A model generated the notes under the pieces. It was not told where the DNA came from. It saw only the letters and a list, made by a program, of their open reading frames with translations, and made no database searches. A DNA stretch of 33,340 nucleotides from an uncultured Pelagibacteraceae bacterium. Its GTDB lineage: Bacteria > Pseudomonadota > Alphaproteobacteria > Pelagibacterales > Pelagibacteraceae. Where the stretch lies: NCBI GenBank assembly GCA_902580335.1, contig CACHKE010000011.1:1-33340 (forward strand), written 5' to 3'. The position numbers and the translations under genes were made by a program. This document shows, in pieces, positions 1 through 8,718 of the stretch. Numbering within the stretch: the first letter of the stretch is position 1; every line of letters begins with the position of its first letter.

Positions 1-25
1 TATCGATCTGACAACAGGAATTTAA
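1..25 (+). CDS. rplW: 50S ribosomal protein L23, 3' end only
   Basis: Only the last seven codons and the stop are in the window. Reading from base 2, they translate to IDLTTGI followed by TAA at 23-25. This resembles the C-terminus of alphaproteobacterial L23, and L23 is the standard gene before rplB in the S10 operon. The stop lies one base before the rplB ATG. The call rests on this short tail and on position, so it is inferred rather than shown by a domain. Confidence 0.72.
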
Positions 26-26
26 A

Positions 27-866
27 ATGGCATTAAAAACTTTCAAACCCTATACAAAATCAACAAGAGGAACCATACTTGTTGATAGAAGCGGACTTTG
101 GAAAGGAAAACCTTTTAAATCACTGGTATCTCCAAAAAACTCAATGAAAGGTAGAAATAATAATGGCCACATCACTTCAATTAATAGGGCTGGTGGTCAT
201 AAAAAAATGTACAGACATGTAGATTTTTATAGAAGAAAGTTTGATAGCCCAGCAACTGTTCAAAGAATAGAATATGATCCAAATAGATCTTGTTACATAA
301 TGTTGGTTAAATTTGATGATAATTCTCATGCATATTACTTAGCACCTCAGAAAATAAAAATTGGAGATAAAATAGAAAATGGTTCTAAAAAAGAAATTAA
401 AATTGGAAATTGTATGCCTTTGCAAGATATACCGGTAGGAATCGATATTCATAATGTTGAAATCCAGCCTGGTGGCGGTGGTAAATTAGCTAGATCAGCT
501 GGAACATCTGTAACAATTAGTGGCTTAGATGGAAATTATAGCCTTATAAAATTAACATCTGGAGAAGTAAGAAAAATTGATTCAAGATCAATGGCAACAA
601 TTGGCGTTTTAAGCAATCCAGATCAAAAAAATATTAAAATCGGTAAAGCTGGTCGATCCAGGTGGCTTGGTAGAAGACCTCATACTAGAGGAGTCGTTAA
701 AAATCCGGTTGATCACCCACATGGTGGAGGTGAGGGAAAAAGTGCTGGTGGAAGACATCCAGTATCTCCTAAAGGTCAGTCAGCCAAAGGTCTTAAAACT
801 CGAGATAATAAGCGAACAGATAAATATATTGTTAAGCGAAGAAACAAAAGGAAGGATACGAAATAA
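27..866 (+). CDS. rplB: 50S ribosomal protein L2
   Basis: Full-length L2 (279 aa; usual 273-280), the 23S rRNA-binding protein next to the peptidyl transferase centre. The N-terminal half carries the OB-fold region ([16 protein letters not shown], about residues 56-71). The C-terminal half has the RNA-binding SH3-like part with the near-invariant [13 protein letters not shown] at about 226-238, including the conserved His linked to peptidyl transferase function. The tail is Lys/Arg-rich. The ATG follows the rplW stop by one base. The TAA overlaps the rpsS ATG by one base (TAATG), so translation is probably coupled. Usual S10-operon position. Confidence 0.98.
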   Translation: MALKTFKPYTKSTRGTILVDRSGLWKGKPFKSLVSPKNSMKGRNNNGHITSINRAGGHKKMYRHVDFYRRKFDSPATVQRIEYDPNRSCYIMLVKFDDNSHAYYLAPQKIKIGDKIENGSKKEIKIGNCMPLQDIPVGIDIHNVEIQPGGGGKLARSAGTSVTISGLDGNYSLIKLTSGEVRKIDSRSMATIGVLSNPDQKNIKIGKAGRSRWLGRRPHTRGVVKNPVDHPHGGGEGKSAGGRHPVSPKGQSAKGLKTRDNKRTDKYIVKRRNKRKDTK

Positions 867-1165
867 TGGCTAGAGCAGTTTGGAAAGGTCCTTTTGTAGA
901 GGAAAGTCTTATGAAAAAGGTGGATAAATATAAAACTGATCCAAAAAAGATTCCAATTAAAACTTGGTCTAGAAAGTCTACAATATTACCCGATTTTGTT
1001 GGGGTAAGTTTTTTGATTTATAATGGCAAAAAGTTTGTACCAATAACAATTTCAGAGGATATGGTTGGACATAAATTAGGAGAGTTTGCTCCAACTCGAA
1101 CTTTTTTTGGACATACACCAGCAGATAAAAAAGCCAAACCTGCCGAAGCAGAGGCTAAAAAATAA
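866..1165 (+). CDS. rpsS: 30S ribosomal protein S19
   Basis: S19 binds the head of the 30S subunit together with S13. The first 80 or so residues match the family throughout: [19 protein letters not shown] at the start, then [14 protein letters not shown] and [13 protein letters not shown]. At 99 aa it is slightly longer than the usual 92, because of an Ala/Lys/Glu-rich tail after residue 85. A purine-rich AAGG/GAAGGA tract at 848-856 precedes the ATG, which shares one base with the rplB stop. Its place between rplB and rplV is standard. Confidence 0.97.
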   Translation: MARAVWKGPFVEESLMKKVDKYKTDPKKIPIKTWSRKSTILPDFVGVSFLIYNGKKFVPITISEDMVGHKLGEFAPTRTFFGHTPADKKAKPAEAEAKK

Positions 1166-1167
1166 TT

Positions 1168-1566
1168 ATGAGCAAAAAAAAGAAAACAGATACATCTAAA
1201 GATAAATTAGTTAGATCTATTAATAATAATATAAGATCAAGTGTAAGGAAGCTTAATCCAATTTTAAGAGGTATAGTTGGAAAAAAAGTTGAGACTGCTA
1301 TTAGAGATTTACAATTTTCTGAAAAAAGAATCACAAAAGATATTAGAAAAACTATAAGTTCTGCTGTTGCAAACGCAGAAAACAATTTTCAATATGATAT
1401 AGATAAATTAATAATAAAAGAGGCTTATTGTGGGAAGAAAATTACAATGAAAAGATTTAGACCAAGAGCAAAAGGAAGAGCTGCACCAATTTTAAAACCA
1501 TATTCAAGTGTTACTATAATATTATCAGAAGCAACTAAAATGGAGAGTCATGGGACAAAAAGTTAA
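1168..1566 (+). CDS. rplV: 50S ribosomal protein L22
   Basis: L22 lines the nascent-peptide exit tunnel and contacts all 23S domains. Diagnostic parts are the helical core with the family's ANAENNF motif (about residues 69-75) and the extended hairpin MKRFRPRAKGRAAPILKP (about 91-108), whose basic loop reaches into the tunnel. At 132 aa it is longer than the E. coli protein (110), with a Lys-rich N-terminus and about ten extra C-terminal residues. The 3' end overlaps the rpsC start by 17 bases, an unusually long overlap for this operon. Confidence 0.96.
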   Translation: MSKKKKTDTSKDKLVRSINNNIRSSVRKLNPILRGIVGKKVETAIRDLQFSEKRITKDIRKTISSAVANAENNFQYDIDKLIIKEAYCGKKITMKRFRPRAKGRAAPILKPYSSVTIILSEATKMESHGTKS

Positions 1567-2230
1567 TCCTGTAGGTTTTAGATTGGGAGTTAATAGAGGC
1601 TGGGACTCTGTGTGGTATGCTAAAAAGAAAGATTTTGGAAATTATCTTATCGAAGATTACAAAATTCGAGAATATATTAAAAAAAATGTTATCAATTCTG
1701 GAGTCTCTAAGGTTATGATCGAAAGAACTTCAAACAAATGTTACGTAACAATATATACTTCAAGACCAGGTTTTGTTATAGGAAAAAAAGGAAGCGATAT
1801 TGATAAAATAAAAAATAATTTATCTAAGTTCACAAAAAATGAAATTGCTCTCAATATAAAAGAAGTTAAAAAACCTGAGACAAATGCATATTTAGTTGCA
1901 GAAAATATTGCTCAACAATTAGTTAAAAGAATTTCTTATAGAAGAGCAATGAAAAGAGCTATGCAATCTTGTTTAAGACTTGGTGCTAAAGGGATTAAAG
2001 TTTCAATTAGTGGTAGATTGGGTGGAAATGAAATTGCTAGAACAGAATGGTTAAGAGATGGAAGTATTCCATCGCATACACTAAGGGCTAACATAGATTA
2101 CGCTGAAGCAGAAGCATTAACAACTTATGGAATTATTGGAATAAAAGTTTGGATTTATAAGGGTGAGGTTTTCGCTAGAGAATTTAGCCAAGAGACTAAT
2201 AAAGTGGTGACTAAAGAGGCAAAGGAGTAA
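1550..2230 (+). CDS. rpsC: 30S ribosomal protein S3
   Basis: S3 forms part of the mRNA entry channel. The N-terminus [13 protein letters not shown] is family-typical. A type II KH domain follows, with the GKKGSDI loop (a GxxG-type motif) at about 78-84. The C-terminal domain contains [21 protein letters not shown] (split here as [10 protein letters not shown] then [11 protein letters not shown]) at about 144-164. Length is 226 aa against 210-240 in the family. The start codon is inside rplV. The stop is followed one base later by rplP. Confidence 0.97.
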   Translation: MGQKVNPVGFRLGVNRGWDSVWYAKKKDFGNYLIEDYKIREYIKKNVINSGVSKVMIERTSNKCYVTIYTSRPGFVIGKKGSDIDKIKNNLSKFTKNEIALNIKEVKKPETNAYLVAENIAQQLVKRISYRRAMKRAMQSCLRLGAKGIKVSISGRLGGNEIARTEWLRDGSIPSHTLRANIDYAEAEALTTYGIIGIKVWIYKGEVFAREFSQETNKVVTKEAKE

Positions 2231-2231
2231 A

Positions 2232-2642
2232 ATGTTGCAACCAGTAAGAACAAAATGGAGAAAAGCACATAAAGGCAGAATTCATGGTAAAGCTTCTAGA
2301 GCTAATTTTATTAATTATGGAGCATATGCTTTGAAAGCACTAAGTCCAGAAAGAGTTACTGGTAAGCAAATTGAAGCCGCTAGAGTGGCGCTAACAAGAC
2401 ATATGAAAAGGCAGGGCAGAGTTTGGACAAGAATATTTCCAAATATTCCTGTCTCAAAAAAACCTATAGAGGTAAGGATGGGTAAGGGTAAAGGTTCACC
2501 TGAATTTTATGCATGCAGGGTAAAACCAGGTAGAATTTTGTTTGAGGTTGATGGTGTTTCTGAGCAAGTTGCCAAAGAAGCACTTTATAAAGCTTCAGCA
2601 AAACTTCCTATTAAAACAAAAACTATAAAAAGGTTTTTATAA
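2232..2642 (+). CDS. rplP: 50S ribosomal protein L16
   Basis: L16 sits at the A-site side of the large subunit. Seen motifs are [14 protein letters not shown] at the N-terminus, [22 protein letters not shown] (about 46-67, with the basic central loop), and [24 protein letters not shown]. Length 136 aa is normal. A strong Shine-Dalgarno sequence, AAAGGAG at 2221-2227, lies 4 bases before the ATG, overlapping the end of rpsC. The next gene, rpmC, begins one base after the stop. Confidence 0.97.
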   Translation: MLQPVRTKWRKAHKGRIHGKASRANFINYGAYALKALSPERVTGKQIEAARVALTRHMKRQGRVWTRIFPNIPVSKKPIEVRMGKGKGSPEFYACRVKPGRILFEVDGVSEQVAKEALYKASAKLPIKTKTIKRFL

Positions 2643-2643
2643 A

Positions 2644-2835
2644 ATGAAAAAACAAGAAATAAAAAAACTTTCTAAAGATGAAATATTAAAGAATATAGAT
2701 AAATTTAAGAAGGATTTATTTAATTTTAGATTTCAAAAAATAAACTCACAGGTTACAAATCCATCAAAAATAAGTGAAACTAAAAGAACAATTGCAAGAC
2801 TTAAAACTGTTTTAAAAGGAAAAATCAATGCCTAA
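2644..2835 (+). CDS. rpmC: 50S ribosomal protein L29
   Basis: Small (63 aa) two-helix protein at the tunnel exit, where signal recognition particle and trigger factor dock. The pattern [18 protein letters not shown] (about 24-41), followed by [12 protein letters not shown], is the L29 signature. It overlaps rpsQ by 8 bases (2828-2835) in another frame. Position between rplP and rpsQ is universal in this operon. Confidence 0.94.
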   Translation: MKKQEIKKLSKDEILKNIDKFKKDLFNFRFQKINSQVTNPSKISETKRTIARLKTVLKGKINA

Positions 2836-3064
2836 GAAAATTTTGACTGGTATAGTAGTAAGTGACAAACCGAATAAAACAATCACTGTATTGGTGGAAA
2901 GAAAATATTCTCACCCTGTGCTAAAGAAAGTAGTTAAAGTTAGAAAAAAATACAATGCTCATGATGAAAATAATACTTATAAAAATGGTGATAAAGTTTC
3001 TATTATTGAGAGCAAGCCTTTTTCTAAAAACAAGAAATTTCAAGTAATGGAGAGTAATAAATAA
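2828..3064 (+). CDS. rpsQ: 30S ribosomal protein S17
   Basis: Primary 16S rRNA-binding OB-fold protein, 78 aa (usual 75-90). Seen motifs are [21 protein letters not shown], broken here as [11 protein letters not shown] and ITVLVERK, and the [17 protein letters not shown] stretch that corresponds to the family's 'G-D-x-V-x-I-x-E-x-R-P-x-S' signature, with Lys replacing the usual Arg. The ATG lies inside rpmC. The TAA shares its last base with the rplN ATG. This is the last S10-operon gene. No promoter or terminator is visible between it and rplN, so S10 and spc genes are probably co-transcribed. Confidence 0.96.
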   Translation: MPKKILTGIVVSDKPNKTITVLVERKYSHPVLKKVVKVRKKYNAHDENNTYKNGDKVSIIESKPFSKNKKFQVMESNK

Positions 3065-3432
3065 TGATACAAGTTCAAACAGAATTACAAGTTGCTGACA
3101 ATACTGGTGCTAAAAAAATTGAATGTATAAAAGTATTAGGTGGTTCAAAAAGAAGATATGCAAGTATAGGGGATACTATTGTCATTGCTGTAAAAGAGGC
3201 AATACCTAAAGGAAAGGTTAAAAAAGGTTCAGTCCATAAAGCAGTTGTTGTTCGAGTAAAAAAAGGCATTCATAGAGATGATGGTTCAAAAGTTAAATTT
3301 GATAATAATGCAGCTGTGCTCGTTGATGATAAAGGGGAGCCTGTTGGAACAAGAATATTTGGTCCTGTAACGAGAGAGCTTAGAACTAGAGGTCAAATGA
3401 AAATAATTTCATTAGCACCAGAGGTATTATAA
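3064..3432 (+). CDS. rplN: 50S ribosomal protein L14
   Basis: L14 forms inter-subunit bridges with 16S rRNA. The 122 aa sequence is full length. It contains [23 protein letters not shown] (two parts: [14 protein letters not shown] and LGGSKRRYA), then [10 protein letters not shown] and the C-terminal [13 protein letters not shown]. It shares one base with rpsQ upstream and one with rplX downstream (TAATG-type junctions). First gene of the classical spc operon. Confidence 0.97.
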   Translation: MIQVQTELQVADNTGAKKIECIKVLGGSKRRYASIGDTIVIAVKEAIPKGKVKKGSVHKAVVVRVKKGIHRDDGSKVKFDNNAAVLVDDKGEPVGTRIFGPVTRELRTRGQMKIISLAPEVL

Positions 3433-3680
3433 TGATTAAAAAAGGATTAAAAGTAAAAATTTTAACAGGTAAAGATAAAAAAAAAGAGGGTGAAGTTATT
3501 GAAATTGATCGATCTAATAATAGAGTTAAAGTTAAAGATCTTAATATGGTTAAAAAACATGTGAAAACAACTAAAGAAAAAAAAGGTGGGATAATTAATA
3601 AAGAGAATTTCATTCATATTTCAAACTTAGGGTTAATTAATAAGACTGATAAAAATAAAAAAACTGAGGCTAAAAAGTAA
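3432..3680 (+). CDS. rplX: 50S ribosomal protein L24, short form
   Basis: L24 is an assembly-initiating protein of the large subunit. The N-terminal KOW motif is clear ([20 protein letters not shown], about 3-22), followed by [17 protein letters not shown], the loop that binds near the tunnel exit. At 82 aa it is about 20 residues shorter than usual (about 104). It ends in a Lys-rich tail rather than the family's C-terminal strand region. The frame is clean and the stop overlaps the rplE ATG, so this looks like a natural short form rather than a broken gene. Confidence 0.94.
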   Translation: MIKKGLKVKILTGKDKKKEGEVIEIDRSNNRVKVKDLNMVKKHVKTTKEKKGGIINKENFIHISNLGLINKTDKNKKTEAKK

Positions 3681-4234
3681 TGACACCTAGATTAAAAGAA
3701 TTATATATAAAAGAAATCCAGCCATCTCTAAAGGCTGAATTTGGATTCAAGAATTTGAATATGGGTCCAAAAATTGAAAAAATAATCTTAAATATGGGTT
3801 TAGGTTTAGATGGAAACGATGCAAAAATTTTAAAATCATGTGAGGAAGATTTAGCTAAGATTACTGGTCAAAAACCAATTACTACGAAATTTAAGAAATC
3901 TGTAGCTAATTTCAAGACAAGAAAAGGATCTAATGCAGGATTAAAAGTAACTTTAAGAAAAAATAAAATGTATGAATTTTTAGATAGACTAGTGAATATA
4001 GCTTTGCCAAGAGTTAAAGATTTTAGAGGATTATCATCAAATGGTTTTGATAAATTTGGCAATTATACATTTGGAATTAAAGAACATATAATATTTCCAG
4101 AGGTGAGCTTTGACAGAGCTGATAAAGTAAGAGGTTTAGACGTTGTAATAGTCATCAAATCTTCAAATAAAGAGCACAGTTTAGCTTTACTTAAGAAAAT
4201 GAATTTTCCATTTATTAACAAAGGAGATAATTAA
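3680..4234 (+). CDS. rplE: 50S ribosomal protein L5
   Basis: 5S rRNA-binding protein of the central protuberance, 184 aa (usual 179-187). Seen motifs are KIILNMGLG near residue 34, the ITGQKPITTKFKKSVANFK segment at about 56-74, and the C-terminal GNYTFGIKEHIIFPE motif at about 127-141. It shares one base with rplX. A good Shine-Dalgarno sequence for rpsN (AAGGAG, 4221-4226) lies within its last codons. In E. coli, S8 represses the spc operon at the rplE start; I did not see a convincing equivalent structure here. Confidence 0.97.
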   Translation: MTPRLKELYIKEIQPSLKAEFGFKNLNMGPKIEKIILNMGLGLDGNDAKILKSCEEDLAKITGQKPITTKFKKSVANFKTRKGSNAGLKVTLRKNKMYEFLDRLVNIALPRVKDFRGLSSNGFDKFGNYTFGIKEHIIFPEVSFDRADKVRGLDVVIVIKSSNKEHSLALLKKMNFPFINKGDN

Positions 4235-4236
4235 AA

Positions 4237-4542
4237 ATGGCCAAGATGAGCTCAATTAACAAAAATAACAGAAGAATTAAACTTTCAGATAAATTATTTA
4301 AAAAGAGAGCGAATTTAAAAAAAATTGTTATGGATAAAAAGATCCCTTTAGAGGAAAGATTTAAAGCTCAACAAAAATTATCTAAGCTGCCAAGGAATTC
4401 AGCAAAAATTAGAGTAATGAACAGATGCCAAATAACTGGGAGACCCCATGGCGTATACAGAAAATTAAAGATATCAAGAATTGCATTAAGACAACTTGGA
4501 TTACAAGGAAAAATTCCAGGTTTAGTTAAATCAAGTTGGTAG
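4237..4542 (+). CDS. rpsN: 30S ribosomal protein S14 (long, zinc-free type)
   Basis: S14 belongs to the 30S head. The 101 aa length and the C-terminal RNRCQITGRPHG-like stretch (here NRCQITGRPHGVYRKLKISR) define the long form. Only one Cys lies in that region, so the four-Cys zinc knuckle of the short form is absent. The end GKIPGLVKSSW is invariant in the family. Shine-Dalgarno AAGGAG at 4221-4226, ten bases before the ATG. Confidence 0.97.
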   Translation: MAKMSSINKNNRRIKLSDKLFKKRANLKKIVMDKKIPLEERFKAQQKLSKLPRNSAKIRVMNRCQITGRPHGVYRKLKISRIALRQLGLQGKIPGLVKSSW

Positions 4543-4554
4543 AAAGGAAAATAT

Positions 4555-4950
4555 ATGAGTTTAAGTGACCCAATCGGAGATATGATAGCAAGAGTAAAAA
4601 ATGCTCAAGCTAGAAATCATAAAAAAGTTGATTTACCATCTTCTAACTTTAAAAGTAAAATTGCTGATATTTTAAAAAATGAGGGTTTTATAAAAGATTT
4701 TAAAATATCTATTGAAGAAAAAAAGAATATTTTATCATTAGAATTAAAGTATCACTCAGGTAATCCAGTGATAAGCAACTTTGAGAGAGTTTCTAAACCT
4801 GGAAGAAGAATTTTTTCAAGTGCTGATAGTCTACCAAAAATAAATAATGGATTAGGAATAGCAATTTTATCAACTCCAAAAGGAGTTATGACGGATGTGG
4901 ATGCAAGAAAACAAAGAGTTGGTGGAGAAATTATTTGCAAGGTATTTTAA
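4555..4950 (+). CDS. rpsH: 30S ribosomal protein S8
   Basis: S8 binds the central domain of 16S rRNA and, in enterobacteria, represses the spc operon. The 131 aa sequence has the N-terminal DPIGDMIARVKNAQ motif and the C-terminal GLGIAILSTPKGVMTDVDAR motif (about 98-117) with the RNA-binding Ser-Thr loop. It ends GGEIICKVF. Shine-Dalgarno AAAGGA at 4543-4548. rplF starts one base after the stop. Confidence 0.97.
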   Translation: MSLSDPIGDMIARVKNAQARNHKKVDLPSSNFKSKIADILKNEGFIKDFKISIEEKKNILSLELKYHSGNPVISNFERVSKPGRRIFSSADSLPKINNGLGIAILSTPKGVMTDVDARKQRVGGEIICKVF

Positions 4951-4951
4951 T

Positions 4952-5491
4952 ATGTCAAAAATAGGTAAAATAAATATATCAATACCAGAAAAAGTTAAAG
5001 TAGCTTTAGCAGGTAACATTTTAAATATAGAGGGACCCTTAGGTAAAAAATCACTAAACATTGATTTAGATATTTTTAATTTAGATATCAAAGATGGTAA
5101 AGAAATATCTATTAAACCTAAAGTAATTGACCAAAACACAAAAAGATTATGGGGAATGAATAGGAGCTTAATTAATAGTGCAGTTATAGGATCAATAAAA
5201 GGATATGAAAAAACTCTCGAATTGGTTGGAGTTGGATATAGAGCTTCCTTGAAAGGTACTCAGCTTAATTTACAATTGGGATATAGCCACGATATAAATT
5301 TTGACATTCCAGAAGGCATAAAGATTGCAGTGGAAAAACAAACTACATTAAAAATTACAGGTTCTGATAAGCAATTAGTAGGTTTAGTTGTATCAAAAAT
5401 AAAGACTTTGAGAAAAATCGAACCTTATAAAGGAAAAGGTATTAGAGAAAAAGGCCAGTATATTTTGAAAAAAGAAGGAAAGAAAAAATAA
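4952..5491 (+). CDS. rplF: 50S ribosomal protein L6
   Basis: L6 lies near the GTPase-associated centre. Both tandem L6 domains are present. The second carries the signature [21 protein letters not shown] (two parts: [21 protein letters not shown]) and ends at [17 protein letters not shown] chose the ATG at 4952 ([15 protein letters not shown], 179 aa). The frame is open further upstream into rpsH, but the protein family starts at MSRIG/MSKIG and this start lies one base after the rpsH stop. Confidence 0.96.
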   Translation: MSKIGKINISIPEKVKVALAGNILNIEGPLGKKSLNIDLDIFNLDIKDGKEISIKPKVIDQNTKRLWGMNRSLINSAVIGSIKGYEKTLELVGVGYRASLKGTQLNLQLGYSHDINFDIPEGIKIAVEKQTTLKITGSDKQLVGLVVSKIKTLRKIEPYKGKGIREKGQYILKKEGKKK

Positions 5492-5847
5492 TGAAACTAT
5501 CAACAAGCACTAGAAAAAAATTTAGAATATCTAATAAACTTAAAAAGGTTGCAAAATCGAATAGATTTAGACTAAGTATATTTAGATCTTCAAAAAATAT
5601 ATCTGCACAAATTATTGATGATTCAAAAAAAGTAACTTTATTATCAGCTTCTTCTATTGAGAAAGATATAAAAGATACAAAAACAAAAAATAAATCTGAA
5701 CTTTCTAAAGTTGTTGCAGAAAAACTAGCTAAGAAAGCTCAAGAAAAGAATATTAGCAAAATATACTTTGACAGAGGTATTTATAAATATCACGGAAGAA
5801 TAAAAATTTTTGCAGAAACATTAAGAAAAAATGGATTGGAATTTTAA
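5491..5847 (+). CDS. rplR: 50S ribosomal protein L18
   Basis: 5S rRNA-binding protein, 118 aa (usual 117-120). [18 protein letters not shown] (about 26-43) is the first conserved block. The C-terminal [19 protein letters not shown] block, followed by LRKNGLEF, is diagnostic. The ATG shares one base with the rplF stop, and rpsE starts two bases after the stop. Standard spc order. Confidence 0.97.
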   Translation: MKLSTSTRKKFRISNKLKKVAKSNRFRLSIFRSSKNISAQIIDDSKKVTLLSASSIEKDIKDTKTKNKSELSKVVAEKLAKKAQEKNISKIYFDRGIYKYHGRIKIFAETLRKNGLEF

Positions 5848-5849
5848 TT

Positions 5850-6365
5850 ATGGATAATTTTAAAGATAAAAAATCAGACGATATTTTAGAAAAACTAGTT
5901 CACATTAATAGAATTACTAAAGTTGTTAAAGGTGGTAGAAGATTTGGTTTTTCTGCTCTTGTTGTTGTTGGGAATCAAGCAGGCAAAATAGGTATTGCTC
6001 ATGCAAAGGCAAAGCAAGTTCCTGATGCTATTAAAAAAGCAAATGAAATTGCTAGAAGAAGACTAATTCAAATACCTTTAAGAGAGGGAAGAACAATTCA
6101 TCATGATGTTAAAGCTAAAGACGGATCAGGTAGGATAGTTTTAAGATCTGCAGCTAAAGGAACTGGTATTATTGCAGGTGGTCCAGTTAGGGCAGTTTGT
6201 GAAGTTTTAGGGGTAAAAGATATAGTTGCAAAATCTATGGGTACTTCTAATGCACATAATGTAATAAGAGCCACAATAAAAGCTTTGACAAAACAAAATT
6301 CTCCTAAACAAATATCATCTATAAGAAATAAAAAAATCTCAGAAATAATAGAAAAAAGAGGATAA
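5850..6365 (+). CDS. rpsE: 30S ribosomal protein S5
   Basis: S5 acts in decoding fidelity and lines the mRNA channel. The N-terminal double-stranded-RNA-binding-like domain has KVVKGGRRFGFSALVVVGN (about 25-43), the fidelity loop. The C-terminal domain has GTGIIAGGPVRAVCEVLGV (about 104-122). Length is 171 aa. The TAA overlaps the ATG of rplO by one base, so there is no room for rpmD (L30), which normally sits here. Confidence 0.97.
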   Translation: MDNFKDKKSDDILEKLVHINRITKVVKGGRRFGFSALVVVGNQAGKIGIAHAKAKQVPDAIKKANEIARRRLIQIPLREGRTIHHDVKAKDGSGRIVLRSAAKGTGIIAGGPVRAVCEVLGVKDIVAKSMGTSNAHNVIRATIKALTKQNSPKQISSIRNKKISEIIEKRG

Positions 6366-6820
6366 TGATTAAACTTAATAACAGAGCTAAAATTAATAAA
6401 CCGAAGATGAGAGTAGGAAGAGGTATAGGCTCAGGTAAAGGCAAGACCTCTGGTAGAGGAGTGAAGGGTCAAAAATCTCGATCAGGTGTGGCTATAAAGA
6501 GCTTTGAGGGAGGACAAATGCCTTTGTATAGACGATTACCTAAGCGTGGTTTTAACCCGATACAAAGAGGAAATATGATAGCAATTTTAAATTTAAATAA
6601 AATTCAGTCATATATAACAAAAAAAACTATAAATACTTCAGAAGTTTTAAATTCTTCTACCCTTAAAAAATTAAAACTTATCAATAAAAATTCAAACAAA
6701 CTTAAAATTTTAGGAACAGGTGATATAAAAGATAAAATAAATATTGAAGCCGATTTAGCTTCAAAATCTGCATTAAAGAAGCTTGAGAAAGTTGGTGGAT
6801 CTATACAATTGAAAAAATAA
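6365..6820 (+). CDS. rplO: 50S ribosomal protein L15
   Basis: L15 is a late-assembly protein of the large subunit. The N-terminal RNA-binding stretch is typical: RVGRGIGSGKGKTSGRGVKG, then GQKSRSG, and GGQMPLYRRLPKRGFNP at about 49-65. The C-terminal globular half (about 75-151) ends with an Ala-Leu-Glu-Lys-Val-Gly-Gly type motif, as in the family. Length is 151 aa. It follows rpsE directly and precedes secY by 11 bases. Confidence 0.96.
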   Translation: MIKLNNRAKINKPKMRVGRGIGSGKGKTSGRGVKGQKSRSGVAIKSFEGGQMPLYRRLPKRGFNPIQRGNMIAILNLNKIQSYITKKTINTSEVLNSSTLKKLKLINKNSNKLKILGTGDIKDKINIEADLASKSALKKLEKVGGSIQLKK

Positions 6821-6831
6821 TAACTAAAATA

Positions 6832-8112
6832 ATGAGCTCTTCTTCCTCAAGCAGTGATTTAAGAAATAGAATTATATTTACAATTGCAATTTTAGCAGTT
6901 TACAGATTTGGTACTTTTGTTCCTCTTCCAGGTATTGATCCTGAACAATTAAAAATTTTAATGGAGGGAAATCAAAAAGGATTGTTAGGGATGTTCAATG
7001 TATTTGCAGGAGGTGCTGTAAGTAGAATGGCAATATTTGCACTTGGTATAATGCCATATATATCTTCCTCAATTATCGTGCAATTACTCACGGGAGTTTC
7101 TGATTATTTTAAAAATTTAAAAGCGCAAGGTGAAACAGGAAGAGCTAAAATAACTCAAATTACAAGATACGGAACTGTTTTGTTAGCAACAGTTCAAGGC
7201 TATGGATTGTCAGTTGGACTAGAAAGTTCAGCCAATTTAGTAATTAATCCTGGAGTTTTCTTTAAAATTTCAACAGTGACAACAATTGTTGCAGGAACAA
7301 TTTTTTTAATGTGGCTTGGAGAACAAATCACACAAAGAGGAATAGGAAATGGAATATCATTAATTATTTTTGCTGGAATTGTTGCAGAAATACCAAGAGC
7401 TTTAGTAACTACCTTTGAGCTGGGTAGAACTGGTGCAATTTCAACGTTAATGATTATTGCAATTTTTATTTTATTAATTCTAACTATTTTATTCATTGTT
7501 TTTATGGAAAGAGCTTTAAGAAAAATTTTAATAAATTATCCTAAAAGACAAATGGGCAACAAAATGTATGGAGGAGAGTCATCTCATTTACCGTTAAAGA
7601 TAAATCAGGCTGGAGTTATACCAGCAATTTTTGCCTCAGCCTTGTTATTATTACCTGTAACTTTTTCAAATTTTGATGTTTCTGATAATGAAACTTTTTT
7701 AAATTTAAGTTCATATTTTACTCAAGGACAACCTCTTTACATGTTACTTTATGCGTCAGGAATTATTTTTTTTACCTTTTTTTATACATCAATAACTTTT
7801 AATCCAACAGAGACAGCTGATAATTTAAGAAAATATGGTGGTTTTGTTCCAGGTATAAGACCAGGAGAAAGTACAGCTCTTTATATTGAAAATATTTTAA
7901 CAAAATTAACTACCATTGGAGCATTATACCTTACTTTAGTTTGTTTGATGCCAGAGTTTTTAATCGCAAATTATCCAATACCATTTTACTTAGGTGGTAC
8001 GTCAATTTTGATTGTTGTAGTTGTTGCTATTGATACAGTAACACAAATTCAAACTCGACTTATGAGCTCTCAATATGAGCAGTTGATAAAAAAAACCAAA
8101 TTTGGCAGGTAG
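6832..8112 (+). CDS. secY: Protein translocase subunit SecY
   Basis: Central channel of the Sec translocon in the inner membrane, working with SecE/G and SecA. At 426 aa it shows the ten hydrophobic segments expected. PLPGID near residue 26 is the conserved start of the first periplasmic loop (plug region). GIMPYISSSIIVQLLTG (about 71-87) is the TM2 signature. Others are GNGISLIIFAGI (TM4-5), MYGGESSHLPLKINQAGVIP (cytosolic loop to TM7), and the C5-region NLRKYGGFVPGIRPG that contacts SecA. The N-terminus is short and Ser-rich (seven Ser in residues 2-8), unlike the basic tail of E. coli SecY. Standard spc position; rpmJ does not follow it. Confidence 0.97.
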   Translation: MSSSSSSSDLRNRIIFTIAILAVYRFGTFVPLPGIDPEQLKILMEGNQKGLLGMFNVFAGGAVSRMAIFALGIMPYISSSIIVQLLTGVSDYFKNLKAQGETGRAKITQITRYGTVLLATVQGYGLSVGLESSANLVINPGVFFKISTVTTIVAGTIFLMWLGEQITQRGIGNGISLIIFAGIVAEIPRALVTTFELGRTGAISTLMIIAIFILLILTILFIVFMERALRKILINYPKRQMGNKMYGGESSHLPLKINQAGVIPAIFASALLLLPVTFSNFDVSDNETFLNLSSYFTQGQPLYMLLYASGIIFFTFFYTSITFNPTETADNLRKYGGFVPGIRPGESTALYIENILTKLTTIGALYLTLVCLMPEFLIANYPIPFYLGGTSILIVVVVAIDTVTQIQTRLMSSQYEQLIKKTKFGR

Positions 8113-8122
8113 ATAAAAAAAA

Positions 8123-8686
8123 GTGAATGTAATTTTGTTTGGACCTCCAGGAGCTGGCAAAGGCACACAAGCTAAAAACCTGGTTAAAAGATTAAACAGT
8201 TTTCAAATTTCTACAGGTGATATTTTAAGAGATGAAATTCAAAAAAACTCTGAAATAGGAAAAAAGATAGTTCAAGATATGAGTGATGGTAGATTTGTTA
8301 GTGATGAAATCGTCAATTCTTTAATAGAAAAATTAATTTTTGATCCTAGTAAAAAAAACAAATTAATTTTTGATGGATATCCAAGATCACTAACTCAAGC
8401 TAAGAATCTTGAAAAATTATTAGAGAAAACAAATCAAAAAATTGATTTTGTATTCTTTCTAAATGTGAATAAGGAAACAATAATCAAAAGAATTGAACAA
8501 AGAAAAACTATAGAAAACAGATCTGATGATGATTTAAATACTATTGTGAAAAGATATGATAAATATATGGAAACTACCAAACCTGTTTTAGACTTCTACT
8601 CCAAAAATTCCAATTTTTATGAATTAGATGGTAGCACTAAAATTGAAGAAATAACGGCTAAAATCAATAGTTTTCTCAATCTTTAA
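8123..8686 (+). CDS. adk: Adenylate kinase, short-lid type
   Basis: Catalyses ATP + AMP = 2 ADP in the cytosol. The P-loop GPPGAGKGT is at residues 7-15, the AMP-binding segment QISTGDILRDE at about 28-38, and the FDGYPRSLTQA motif (with the AMP-contacting Arg) at about 83-93. The lid is reduced to a short segment around QRKTIENRSDDD, giving 187 aa instead of 214 in E. coli and no zinc Cys cluster. The start is GTG, since the P-loop strand begins at residue 3 and no ATG fits. Lying after secY is the usual alphaproteobacterial arrangement. Confidence 0.96.
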   Translation: MNVILFGPPGAGKGTQAKNLVKRLNSFQISTGDILRDEIQKNSEIGKKIVQDMSDGRFVSDEIVNSLIEKLIFDPSKKNKLIFDGYPRSLTQAKNLEKLLEKTNQKIDFVFFLNVNKETIIKRIEQRKTIENRSDDDLNTIVKRYDKYMETTKPVLDFYSKNSNFYELDGSTKIEEITAKINSFLNL

Positions 8687-8690
8687 CCCG

Positions 8691-8718
8691 TTGACTTTAG
8701 AAGATCATCTTATATAAA
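8691..8718 (+). promoter_or_regulatory. Candidate sigma-70-type promoter for rpsM-rpsK-rpoA-rplQ
   Basis: In the 56-base gap between adk and rpsM, TTGACT (8691-8696) and TATAAA (8713-8718) stand 16 bases apart. This is close to the housekeeping -35/-10 consensus. Predicted transcription would begin around 8725, leaving a leader of roughly 18 bases with no Shine-Dalgarno close to the rpsM ATG. Seen by eye; chance matches are common in A+T-rich DNA, but the position, in the only sizeable gap of the ribosomal block, supports it. Confidence 0.6.

Noticed and set aside
667-873. Second plus-strand frame inside rplB
   Set aside because: It lies wholly within the most conserved part of L2 and has no family features; an out-of-frame shadow.
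1155-1385. Long antisense frames within r-protein genes (for example over rplV, rplN, rplE, rpsK)
   Set aside because: They mirror conserved genes on the other strand and read as Leu/Ile/Phe-rich shadow sequences with no recognisable motif or start signal.
3432-3680. rplX as a frameshifted pseudogene because it is short
   Set aside because: The core KOW region is intact, the frame is clean and the stop overlaps rplE as at neighbouring junctions.
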